Shown here: piece after piece, positions 1 to 9,966 of the stretch
How positions within the stretch are numbered: position 1 is the stretch's first letter
Layout: the number at the start of each line of letters is the position of its first letter
Assembly (NCBI GenBank): GCA_018667855.1
Contig: JABIRL010000320.1
Span: 1-64,000 of the forward strand
Length of the DNA: 64,000 bases
Direction: 5' to 3'
Source: Rhodospirillaceae bacterium
GTDB taxonomy: Bacteria; Pseudomonadota; Alphaproteobacteria; GCA-2731375
Program-made: the position numbers and the translations under genes
The notes under the pieces: generated by a model
Database searches by the model: none
Told to the model about the DNA's origin: nothing
The model's input: only the letters and a program-made list of their open reading frames with translations

Positions 1-787
1 GCACAAAAAACGGAAACTTCTTGCGCAGACGCGCCGACGCTTCGCCATGGATCGGCAGCAGGGTAATATTGGTCTGCTCCGCCAGATCCTCCAGGGCCGG
101 GACCGGGGTACCGGCAATGATGAAAAACGCATCGATCTTGCCCAGGCGCAGGCGGTCGGCCGACTCGCCAAGGTCGAAATAAATCGCGGTATAGTCGTCG
201 AGTTTCAGACCGTGGGCCACCATGATTACCTCGGCATCCAAGGCCGTGCCCGAACCCACCACGCCCAACGATACGCGTTTGTCACGCAGATCCTCCACGG
301 CATAGATGCCGCTGTGTTTGCGCACCGCCAACTGCACCAATTCGGGATACAACGTGGCGATGACCCGCAGACCATCATAAGGCGCCCCACCCCGAAAGCG
401 GCCCAGGCCATGATAGGCCATATAGGCCACATCAGCCTGGCTAAGCCCGGATTCCACAGCGCCCTTGGCGATCAGGCCGACATTTTCCACCGACCCCTTG
501 CTGGCCCGGCCGACGGCAATTAGGCCCGGTACGCCGCAAGAGCCGCCATCGGCGCATTCGCGGGAGCCCGGCGGGTTCGATATGGCGGCGGCGATCAGGG
601 CGCCAATAGGGAAATATGTGCCATCCGTGGTGCCGGTCGCAATGCGGAAATAACCGCCGTTGTCGGCCCGGGCGCCGGGCGCCGCCGTGACCAGGGCAAG
701 GCCGCACAAAAGTCCCGCCAGCAGCAGAAATCGCCGCGATGTCGCCGGATTATTGCCGGCGCGAGCACAAACCGTACTTTTCCACAT
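1..787 (-). CDS. TAXI-family TRAP transporter solute-binding protein (partial)
   Basis: Periplasmic receptor of a tripartite ATP-independent periplasmic (TRAP) transporter, TAXI subfamily; ligand unknown. Reading the minus strand from ATG 787 gives an open frame running off the left edge, so the C-terminus is missing (about 262 residues visible). Residues 1-41 form a signal peptide: basic stretch to R19-R20, hydrophobic core, AxA-like end GARA before DNGG. The mature start carries the typical IATGTTDGTYFPIGA segment, followed by a Cys pair (ECADGGSC) and a VVGSGTALDAE segment. The DctQ/DctM membrane partners are not in the window and may lie to the left. Family assignment is from recognised motifs. 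Confidence 0.85.
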   Translation of the reverse strand, partial: MWKSTVCARAGNNPATSRRFLLLAGLLCGLALVTAAPGARADNGGYFRIATGTTDGTYFPIGALIAAAISNPPGSRECADGGSCGVPGLIAVGRASKGSVENVGLIAKGAVESGLSQADVAYMAYHGLGRFRGGAPYDGLRVIATLYPELVQLAVRKHSGIYAVEDLRDKRVSLGVVGSGTALDAEVIMVAHGLKLDDYTAIYFDLGESADRLRLGKIDAFFIIAGTPVPALEDLAEQTNITLLPIHGEASARLRKKFPFFV

Positions 788-881
788 AACGCGACTTATA
801 CGACCGAAATCCCCTCGCCGCCAGTGGTGAAAATCAGCCCGTTCCAGGACCTCAATTTGACAGCCGACGGGCGAGCAACCA

Positions 882-1316
882 TTGTCATTTGTCATGGAAT
901 TTGATTTCGAAAATATGGCCACATTGATGCGCAGCGGCATACCGCACATGGCGGAAGTGGGCCTGGAACTGCTCTCCATGGACGAGGGGGGCGCGGTTGG
1001 AAAAATACCGCATCGCGAGGAATTTGTCGGCGATCCCGAAACAGGCGTCGTTCATGGCGGTATTGTCACCGTGCTGCTGGATAGCTTGAGCGGCATGTGC
1101 ATCATCCCCCTGCTGGGTGGCATGGCGACGACGGCGACCTTGGACTTGCGCATTGATTATCTGAAGCCGGCGGCGCCGCGCGAAGATCTCTTCGCCAAGG
1201 TTCATTGTTATAAACTCACCCGCAACATCGCCTTTACCCGCGGTGTCGCCTATCAGAGCGATATTGACGATCCCATCGCCCATGCCGCCGGTTCCTTCAT
1301 GGTGACGCGATCATGA
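882..1316 (+). CDS. PaaI-like hotdog thioesterase 1
   Basis: Predicted acyl-CoA thioesterase with a single hotdog fold, 144 residues, the usual size of the PaaI/YbgC-like family. The family signature HGG is at residues 58-60, followed by a helix with an acidic residue (VLLDSLSG) as in PaaI enzymes. The frame opens with TTG at 882; an in-frame ATG at 894 is an equally plausible start and would remove four residues. Its stop overlaps the start of a second thioesterase (ATGA), so the two are translationally coupled and may form a heteromer or have related substrates. The substrate cannot be read from sequence. Confidence 0.85.
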   Translation: MSFVMEFDFENMATLMRSGIPHMAEVGLELLSMDEGGAVGKIPHREEFVGDPETGVVHGGIVTVLLDSLSGMCIIPLLGGMATTATLDLRIDYLKPAAPREDLFAKVHCYKLTRNIAFTRGVAYQSDIDDPIAHAAGSFMVTRS

Positions 1317-1750
1317 AATTGAAGCTGTCAGACGGCATCAATGCCGCCAGGAAAAGTGGCGAACTGCAGCCTTTTATCCAGGCGGTGCCCTATTTCCGCT
1401 GGCTGAACCTGCGGGCGGAACGTCTGGGCGATGAATTGATTACCACAATGCCCTATCAGGACATGCTGATCGGCAATCCCGTACTGCCCGCCCTGCATGG
1501 CGGTGTGACCGGCGCGCTGTTGGAAAGCGCGGCGATGATATCCCTGATCGGCGCCATGGAAGAGCCGATCCTGCCTCGGATCATCAACATAACGGTGGAA
1601 TATCTGCGCCCCGGCCGGGCGGAGGACAGTTTTGCCACGGGTATTGTCACGAAACAGGGCCGCCGGGTCGCCAACGTCCGCGCCATGGCCTGGCAAGGCG
1701 ACCGGGCGAAGCTGATCGCCACCGCATCGGCCCATTTCATGATGACCTGA
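1313..1750 (+). CDS. PaaI-like hotdog thioesterase 2
   Basis: Second hotdog-fold thioesterase of 145 residues in tandem with the first, starting in a 4-base ATGA overlap. HGG is at residues 62-64 and is followed by LLESAAM, where Glu takes the place of the Asp seen in the neighbour. The two proteins are only distantly similar outside this core, so this is an old duplication or a recruited pair. Role inferred: hydrolysis of a CoA thioester, possibly in aromatic or fatty acid breakdown. No other gene of such a pathway is adjacent, and dnaN follows after 80 bases. Confidence 0.82.
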   Translation: MKLKLSDGINAARKSGELQPFIQAVPYFRWLNLRAERLGDELITTMPYQDMLIGNPVLPALHGGVTGALLESAAMISLIGAMEEPILPRIINITVEYLRPGRAEDSFATGIVTKQGRRVANVRAMAWQGDRAKLIATASAHFMMT

Positions 1751-1785
1751 GGGGCGTTACGGCCCAAATAGGTTCGCCTCGCTCT

Positions 1786-1806
1786 GCTTTCTGTTATGCT
1801 TACGGC
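1786..1806 (+). promoter_or_regulatory. Candidate promoter of first dnaN (extended -10)
   Basis: A TGTTATGCT motif (extended -10, hexamer at 1795-1800) lies 30 bases before the first dnaN. The same GCTTTCTG-Y-TATGCTT block recurs upstream of the second dnaN at 3003-3019, so the duplicated unit seems to have carried its promoter. The -35 is weak and I cannot place it firmly. Confidence 0.35.
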
Positions 1807-1830
1807 CATGAAGTCGGAAGCGAAGTTATC

Positions 1831-2946
1831 ATGAAGCTGACCATTGAACGTTCCGCATTATTGGGCGCCCTGGGCCATGTCCAAAACGTTGTTGAACGGC
1901 GCAACATCATACCGATTCTGTCTAATGTGCAACTGGTTGCCGACGATACGGGCTTGAACGTGACCGCCACCGACCTTGATCTCGCCATGGTGGAAGCGGT
2001 GCCGGCCGAGGTTCAGCAGACGGGCGGCACCACGGCGCCCGCGCATATGCTGCACGACATTGTGCGCAAATTGCCCGACGGCGCCCAGGTTGAGCTGGAC
2101 AGCGGCAGCGAAGACGGCCGCATGACGGTGCGTGCCGGGCGCTCCAATTTCGCCCTGTCCTGCCTGCCGCAAGAGGATTTTCCGGTGATGGCGGAGGGTG
2201 ATTTACCCCACCGGTTCGCCGTAGCGGCAGTGGATCTGCAGCGTTTGATCGAAAAAACACGGTTCGCGATCTCCACCGAGGAAACCCGTTATTATCTGAA
2301 CGGTATCTATTTGCATGCCCCGGAAGGGGCGGGCGTCCTGCGCGGCGTTGCGACCGACGGCCACCGCCTGGCCCATGTGGAAATCGCCCTGCCGGATGGT
2401 GCCGCGACCATGCCCGGCGTAATCCTGCCCCGCAAGGCGGCGCTGGAAGTACAGAAACTGATCGAGGGCAGCGCGGGAGAGGTCGAGGTTGCGCTGTCCG
2501 ACAGCAAGATACGTTTTACGTTTGGCGAGATCGTTCTGACATCGAAACTAATTGACGGGACCTTTCCCGACTACCAACGGGTGATACCAACGGGCAATGA
2601 CAAGGTGATGGAGGTTGATTGCAAAAGTTTTTCCGCCGCCGTCGACCGCGTGGCGACCATCAGCTCCGAAAAATCCCGGGCCGTAAAGCTGGCTGCGCAG
2701 GGTGCCGCGGTGGTGTTGTCCGCCAGTAACCCCGAACAGGGCAGCGGTACGGATGAAGTGGCCGTGACGTTCAGCGGCGAGGAGGCCCTGGAAATCGGCT
2801 TTAACGCCCGGTATTTGCTGGATATCGCGGGCCAGATCGAAGGTGAAAACATTATTTTCGATCTTTCCGACGGCGCCTCGCCAACCATAATTCGTGATCC
2901 CGCCGATAGCGGTGCGTTGTATGTCCTCATGCCCATGCGGGTGTGA
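1831..2946 (+). CDS. dnaN: DNA polymerase III beta sliding clamp, copy 1
   Basis: Ring-shaped processivity clamp that tethers DNA polymerase III and other clamp-binding proteins to DNA. The protein is 371 residues, normal for DnaN, and spans all three clamp domains without gaps. It starts MKLTIERSALL, contains FPDYQRVIP in the central part and ends in VLMPMRV, matching the clamp C-terminus that helps form the peptide-binding pocket. It is the first of two tandem full-length dnaN genes. By hand alignment it differs from copy 2 at about 65 of 371 positions (about 82% identity, no gaps). Both copies look intact, so neither is an obvious pseudogene. recF and gyrB follow, as in many bacteria, but dnaA is not upstream. 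Confidence 0.97.
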   Translation: MKLTIERSALLGALGHVQNVVERRNIIPILSNVQLVADDTGLNVTATDLDLAMVEAVPAEVQQTGGTTAPAHMLHDIVRKLPDGAQVELDSGSEDGRMTVRAGRSNFALSCLPQEDFPVMAEGDLPHRFAVAAVDLQRLIEKTRFAISTEETRYYLNGIYLHAPEGAGVLRGVATDGHRLAHVEIALPDGAATMPGVILPRKAALEVQKLIEGSAGEVEVALSDSKIRFTFGEIVLTSKLIDGTFPDYQRVIPTGNDKVMEVDCKSFSAAVDRVATISSEKSRAVKLAAQGAAVVLSASNPEQGSGTDEVAVTFSGEEALEIGFNARYLLDIAGQIEGENIIFDLSDGASPTIIRDPADSGALYVLMPMRV

Positions 2947-3002
2947 CGAATATGGCTATTTTGAGGCCGGAAACCGAAGGCAAAAAGAGTGCGGTCGATG
3001 GC

Positions 3003-3019
3003 GCTTTCTGCTATGCTTT
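3003..3019 (+). promoter_or_regulatory. Candidate promoter of second dnaN
   Basis: GCTTTCTGCTATGCTTT repeats, with one main change, the block upstream of the first dnaN; the TATGCT hexamer is at 3012-3017. It leaves a leader of about 105 bases before ATG 3123, against about 30 bases for copy 1, so the two clamps could be expressed differently. The rest of the 176-base spacer 2947-3122 holds no convincing gene. Confidence 0.35.
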
Positions 3020-3122
3020 CGCCCCGACAAGGCCGGTTGTGATTCTCTAGCGCTTCGGCCTCGGCGGGACGGCACATTCCGCCGTAAAGCCGTTTATTGG
3101 GATCTATCATAGCGAAGAAAAC

Positions 3123-4238
3123 ATGAAGCTTACCATCGAACGATCAGCCCTTTTGCGCGCCCTTGGTCATGTCCAGAACGTGGTCGAACGGCGCAATACC
3201 ATCCCCATATTGTCCAATGTGCAATTGGTCGCGGACGAGGCCGGGTTGAGCCTGACCGCGACGGATCTGGATCTGGCCATCGTGGAAACGGTGGCGGCGG
3301 AAATCCAGCAGCCCGGCGGCACGACGGCACCCGCGCATATCCTGCACGACATCGTCCGCAAACTACCCGATGGGGCACAGGTGGAGCTGGACAGCGCGAC
3401 CGACGATGGCCGCCTGACGGTACGCGCGGCACGTTCGAAATTTGCCTTGTCCTGCCTGCCCCGGGAAGATTTCCCGGTCATGGCCGATGGCGATCTGCCG
3501 CATCAATTCGTTCTGCCCACCGCCGATCTGCGGCGCCTGATCGAAAAGACCCGTTTTGCCATTTCCACGGAAGAAACCCGTTATTACCTGAACGGCATCT
3601 ATCTGCATGCCCCCGATGATGCCCCTGTGCTGCGCGGCGTGGCGACCGATAGTCATCGCCTGGCTCATATTGAAGTACCCCTGCCGCAGGGCGCGGCCGG
3701 CATGCCCGGCGTGATCGTCCCGCGCAAGGCCGCCCTGGAAGTGCACAAATTGATCGAGGACGGCGACAGTACGGTGGAAATCGCCCTGTCGGACAGCAAG
3801 ATCCGCTTTGCCCTGGGCGACATTGTCCTGACCTCGAAACTGATCGATGGCACCTTCCCGGATTATCAACGGGTGATCCCGGTCGGCAACGACAGTCTGA
3901 TGGAGGTTGATTGTAAAAGTTTTTCGGCCGCCGTGGATCGGGTGGCGACCATCAGCTCGGAAAAATCCCGGGCCGTGAAGCTGGCGGTGAATGGCGATGC
4001 GGTGGTGCTGTCGGCCAATAATCCCGAACAGGGCAGCGGCACGGACGAAGTACCGGCCAATTTCAATGGACAGGACGGCCTGGAAATCGGCTTTAACGCC
4101 CGGTACCTGCTGGACATCGCCGGACAGATTGACGGCGAAAACGTCTGTTTCGATCTTTCCGACGGCGCCTCGCCAACCATAATCCGGGATGCCGCTGATC
4201 AGGGCGCGTTATATGTCCTGATGCCCATGCGGGTTTGA
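3123..4238 (+). CDS. dnaN: DNA polymerase III beta sliding clamp, copy 2
   Basis: Second full-length sliding clamp, 371 residues and colinear with copy 1. Differences concentrate in solvent-exposed stretches such as residues 129-133, the E-D-G-D-S-T segment near 220 and residues near 320, while the clamp core, the FPDYQRVIP segment and the C-terminal MPMRV are unchanged. The many synonymous and conservative changes indicate that both copies have been maintained rather than recently duplicated. Its stop overlaps the TTG start of recF, so this copy is coupled to recF and is the positional counterpart of ordinary dnaN. Whether the two clamps form mixed dimers or have separate roles is unknown. 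Confidence 0.97.
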   Translation: MKLTIERSALLRALGHVQNVVERRNTIPILSNVQLVADEAGLSLTATDLDLAIVETVAAEIQQPGGTTAPAHILHDIVRKLPDGAQVELDSATDDGRLTVRAARSKFALSCLPREDFPVMADGDLPHQFVLPTADLRRLIEKTRFAISTEETRYYLNGIYLHAPDDAPVLRGVATDSHRLAHIEVPLPQGAAGMPGVIVPRKAALEVHKLIEDGDSTVEIALSDSKIRFALGDIVLTSKLIDGTFPDYQRVIPVGNDSLMEVDCKSFSAAVDRVATISSEKSRAVKLAVNGDAVVLSANNPEQGSGTDEVPANFNGQDGLEIGFNARYLLDIAGQIDGENVCFDLSDGASPTIIRDAADQGALYVLMPMRV

Positions 4239-5512
4239 GAGGGTTTTTGCTGGCCGCGCGGGAAAACATTATTGCGAACGGGCAGGCCGATGCCGATGCC
4301 GATACCGATTCTGGGGTCGCGACGCCCTGCCTTGTGCAGCGGTTACGTCTGCGCAATTTCCGCAATTACGGCCAACTCGCCCTGGACATCCGGGCCCCCG
4401 TGATAGTCTTGAGCGGCGCCAATGGTGCGGGCAAAACCAACTTGATGGAGGCCATTTCCTTCCTCTCTCCCGGCCGCGGTCTGCGCCGCGCCAAATTGCG
4501 CGACGCACAGAAATCCGGGACCGGCGATGACAATGGCAATGGCAATGGCGAAGTTGACAGCTGGGCGGTGGCCGCAACGGTTCTGACTCCCGGCGGCGTG
4601 GTAGGGATCGGCAGCAGTCTGGCAACGACGGAAAAAGGTACGGACCGGCGTCTGGCCCGCCACGACGGCCAAACGGTGCAACCCTCCAGCCTAGCGCAGG
4701 TGATCGGCGTGCAATGGCTGACGCCCCGGATGGATCGGCTGTTTCAGGACGGCCCAGCATCACGGCGGCGCTTTCTGGATCGTCTGGTATTGGGCCTGGA
4801 CCCGGATCATGGCCGCCGGGTCGGTGCCTATGAACGCAGTCTGCGGGAACGGGCCAAATTGTTGCGTGATAATCACGGGAATGGTGGTGGTGGTGGCAAT
4901 GGTCAGGGCGGCGACCCAGCCTGGCTGTCGGCCTTGGAAGCGCGCATGGCGGCCGATGGTGTCGCCGTGGCGGCAGCCCGGCGCGAGGCGCTGGAGCGGC
5001 TGCAACGGCTTTTAGCGGAAACGCCGGGGCGATTTCCCAAACCCGGATTGGCTATAGACGGCCGTTTGGAAGGCTGGCTGGACGAGCTGCCGGCGGTGGA
5101 AGTTGAAAGCCGTTTTGCGGCGCTTTTGGCCGACAACCGACGCCGCGATGGCGAACGGGGCGGCACCGGCGAGGGGCCACACCGTTCCGACCTGGTGGTC
5201 CGGCATTTGGACAAGGGTCAACCGGCTGCGATCTGTTCCACCGGCGAACAGAAGGCGCTGTTGATCTCCATCATTTTGGCCAATGCCCGGGCCGAGGCGC
5301 AACGCCGGGGCGCGGCGCCCATATTGTTGTTGGATGAAATCACCGCGCATTTGGATCGGCGGCGGCGCGAGGCGCTGTTCGACGAAATTTTGACTCTGGG
5401 CGGGCAGGCCTGGTTGAGCGGCACGGACCGGGATCTGTTCGATGGCTTGTCGGGCCCGGCGCAGTTCGTGGCTGTGAATGGCGGAAATGCCGTGTTGGAA
5501 GATAGTGTTTGA
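4235..5512 (+). CDS. recF: DNA replication and repair protein RecF
   Basis: SMC-like ATPase that helps load RecA at gapped DNA together with RecO and RecR. The track from TTG 4235 gives 425 residues, longer than the usual 360-390. Recognisable parts are LRLRNFRNYGQL near residue 35, Walker A GANGAGKTN (about 61-69), ABC signature STGEQKALL (about 335) and Walker B ILLLDEITAHLD (about 363-374). The start is uncertain: GTG 4334 would give an N-terminus closer to typical RecF. Excess length comes from low-complexity inserts encoded by simple repeats: an ADADAD stretch near the N-terminus, an NGNGNG stretch near residue 100 and an NGGGGGNGQGG stretch near 215. All ATPase motifs remain intact, so the gene is probably functional. 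Confidence 0.93.
   Translation: MRGFLLAARENIIANGQADADADTDSGVATPCLVQRLRLRNFRNYGQLALDIRAPVIVLSGANGAGKTNLMEAISFLSPGRGLRRAKLRDAQKSGTGDDNGNGNGEVDSWAVAATVLTPGGVVGIGSSLATTEKGTDRRLARHDGQTVQPSSLAQVIGVQWLTPRMDRLFQDGPASRRRFLDRLVLGLDPDHGRRVGAYERSLRERAKLLRDNHGNGGGGGNGQGGDPAWLSALEARMAADGVAVAAARREALERLQRLLAETPGRFPKPGLAIDGRLEGWLDELPAVEVESRFAALLADNRRRDGERGGTGEGPHRSDLVVRHLDKGQPAAICSTGEQKALLISIILANARAEAQRRGAAPILLLDEITAHLDRRRREALFDEILTLGGQAWLSGTDRDLFDGLSGPAQFVAVNGGNAVLEDSV
4286..4309 (+). repeat. GCCGAT hexamer repeat in recF 5' region
   Basis: Three perfect GCCGAT units followed by ACCGAT encode an Ala-Asp alternation near the predicted RecF N-terminus. If GTG 4334 is the true start, this lies in the leader instead. 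Confidence 0.8.
4532..4549 (+). repeat. AATGGC hexamer repeat within recF
   Basis: Three tandem AATGGC units encode NGNGNG between the first RecF motifs, probably an extended surface loop. The unit is in frame, so unit gain or loss would not break the gene. Confidence 0.8.
4880..4903 (+). repeat. GGT trinucleotide run within recF
   Basis: Four GGT codons in a row followed by GGC and flanked by AATGG sequences encode a poly-glycine loop (NGGGGGNGQGG). It resembles a microsatellite expansion and stays in frame. Confidence 0.8.
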
Positions 5513-5543
5513 AGATAGTGCTGGAAGATTGTGTTGGAAGGTA
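5492..5543 (+). repeat. 13-bp tandem repeat, four units, across the recF/gyrB junction
   Basis: Four consecutive 13-base units start GTG-Y-TGAAGAT at 5492, 5505, 5518 and 5531, each differing from the others by one or two bases. The first one and a half units encode the RecF C-terminus (VLEDSV) and the recF stop is in unit 2. The rest forms the gyrB leader, with the final GGAAGGTAGG serving as the likely ribosome-binding site of gyrB. Confidence 0.9.
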
Positions 5544-5544
5544 G

Positions 5545-8016
<2,472 letters not shown>

Positions 8017-8019
8017 CTC

Positions 8020-9966
8020 GTGAGCGCGGCGCCGGCGCCGCAAGGCGGCTCGCGACGGGGCTGGCTGGGCCGCCTGATCTATTGGCTGCTGGTCTTCATG
8101 GTCTGGGGCATCATCGCCGTCATGGGCGTGATCGTCTGGTACGCCTACGACCTCCCCTCGGTCGATAAACTCTCGGCCATTCAACGCAAGCCTTCGATCA
8201 CGCTGTTGGACCATAAGGGACGCAAGGTCGCCGAATTCGGCGATGTCTACGGCGTGCCAGTGCAGCTGAACCAATTGCCCAAGCATCTGCCCCGCGCCGT
8301 TGTGGCGACCGAGGATCGGCGCTTTTACAGCCACTATGGTGTTGATCCCATTGGTCTGACGCGGGCCCTGGTCAACAACCTTTGGGCCGGGCGTATCGTT
8401 CAGGGCGGCAGCACCATCAGCCAGCAGTTGGCCAAGAATGTCTTTCTGACCCATCAGCGCACCTTGAAACGCAAGGTTCAGGAGTTTCTGCTGGCACTGT
8501 GGCTGGAAGCCAATTTTTCCAAGGATCAGATCCTGACCCTGTATCTGAACCGGGTTTACTTGGGCGCGGGCGCCTATGGCGTGGATGCCGCAGCCCGGCG
8601 CTATTTCTCCAAACCGGCGGCCAAGGTCAATCTGGCCGAGGCGGCAATGCTGGCAGGCTTGCTGAAAGCGCCCTCGCGCCTGGCGCCGACACGTAATCTC
8701 AAGGCGGCGCGGGCCCGGGCCGCCGTGGTGCTGAACAATATGGTCGATGTGGGCTTTATCGAACCGGCGGCGGCCCGGGCGGCCAAGACCAAACCGGCCG
8801 GCCTGCGCCGGGGCCGTGGCGGCGCCGTGCAGCCGGCGCGTTATTTCGCCGACTGGGTAATGGATCGTCTGACCGATTTTCTCGGCCCCACGGAACGTAA
8901 TCTTGTCATTCGCACCACCCTGGACCGCACCATGCAGGGCCACGCAGAGGCGGCAATGGCCAAGCTGTTCGCCGGACCGGCGGCCAAACGAAAGATCGGC
9001 CAGGGCGCGTTGCTGGCCATGGCGCCCAATGGCGCCGTTCGGGCCATGGTCGGCGGCCGGGACTATGGCAAAAGCCAGTACAATCGCGCCACCCAGGCTC
9101 GTCGGCAACCGGGCTCCGCCTTTAAACCGGTGGTCTATTTGGCCGGTCTGGAAGCGGGCATGCGACCCGATACGCCGTTCACGGACAAGCCTATTACCGT
9201 CGCCGGCTGGTCGCCGAAAAATTATGCCGAGAAGTATCGCGGCCGCCTGACGTTCAGCCAGGCCCTGGCCTATTCGTCCAACTCCGTCGCCGTGCAGATA
9301 TCCGAACGCGTGGGCCGGGACAAGGTGATCGGCGCTGCCCGGCGTCTGGGTCTGTCTTCGCGCCTGCCTTCGCATCCTTCCATCGCCCTGGGCGCGGCGG
9401 AAGTCGGCCTGCTGGAATTGACCACCGCATACGCCGCCCTGGCCAACAAAGGCATCGGCGCGCTGCCCCATGGCATTCTGGAAGTGCGCGACGGCCGCAA
9501 CAATCTCCTCTACCGCCGCCATGGCTCCGGCCGGGGGCAGGTGGCGCGGCCTTGGCATGTGGCTGAACTAAGTCAGATGCTGGCGGGCACGATCCGTGTG
9601 GGTACCGGCCGCAACGCCCGCATCGGCCGCCCGGCCGCCGGCAAGACGGGCACCAGCCAGGATTACCGGGATGCCTGGTTCCTGGGCTACACCGCGGAAC
9701 TTGTCGCCGGTGTCTGGTTGGGTAATGATAACGGCGCGCCCATGAACCGGGTCACGGGCGGCGGCGCACCGGCCCGGCTGTGGCGCGACTTCATGCTGGC
9801 GGCGCATAAGGGCAAGCCGGCCCGATCGCTGAAACAACCGACCGGCAAGGCGTCACCGGCGCGGCGCGGCGGCAACCTGTTTGACCGTCTGTGGAAGAGC
9901 CTTGGCGGTGGCGGCGGCGGGACGACCGAAAAAAATGACGAACACAACCGCAGAGGCGATCCATGA
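8020..9966 (+). CDS. Class A penicillin-binding protein (PBP1A-type)
   Basis: Bifunctional peptidoglycan synthase with glycosyltransferase and transpeptidase activity, 648 residues, anchored in the inner membrane with a periplasmic body. The GTG start lies three bases after gyrB. A short cytoplasmic tail is followed by one membrane segment at about residues 20-45. The GT51 domain has EDRRFYSHYG (catalytic Glu near 98) and QGGSTISQQLAKN. The transpeptidase has SAFK (nucleophile Ser near 366), SSN and KTGT (near 542). It is shorter than canonical PBP1A, lacking a long inserted OB domain, and ends with a Gly-rich tail. The gene next to it overlaps by ATGA. Confidence 0.93.
   Translation: MSAAPAPQGGSRRGWLGRLIYWLLVFMVWGIIAVMGVIVWYAYDLPSVDKLSAIQRKPSITLLDHKGRKVAEFGDVYGVPVQLNQLPKHLPRAVVATEDRRFYSHYGVDPIGLTRALVNNLWAGRIVQGGSTISQQLAKNVFLTHQRTLKRKVQEFLLALWLEANFSKDQILTLYLNRVYLGAGAYGVDAAARRYFSKPAAKVNLAEAAMLAGLLKAPSRLAPTRNLKAARARAAVVLNNMVDVGFIEPAAARAAKTKPAGLRRGRGGAVQPARYFADWVMDRLTDFLGPTERNLVIRTTLDRTMQGHAEAAMAKLFAGPAAKRKIGQGALLAMAPNGAVRAMVGGRDYGKSQYNRATQARRQPGSAFKPVVYLAGLEAGMRPDTPFTDKPITVAGWSPKNYAEKYRGRLTFSQALAYSSNSVAVQISERVGRDKVIGAARRLGLSSRLPSHPSIALGAAEVGLLELTTAYAALANKGIGALPHGILEVRDGRNNLLYRRHGSGRGQVARPWHVAELSQMLAGTIRVGTGRNARIGRPAAGKTGTSQDYRDAWFLGYTAELVAGVWLGNDNGAPMNRVTGGGAPARLWRDFMLAAHKGKPARSLKQPTGKASPARRGGNLFDRLWKSLGGGGGGTTEKNDEHNRRGDP

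Noticed and set aside
47-523. Plus-strand open frame of 158 codons at the left edge
   Set aside because: It is antisense to the TRAP receptor frame, which has a signal peptide and family motifs.
2894-3112. Open frame between the two dnaN genes
   Set aside because: No recognisable motif or start signal, overlaps the end of dnaN copy 1, and the spacer has a promoter-like block instead.
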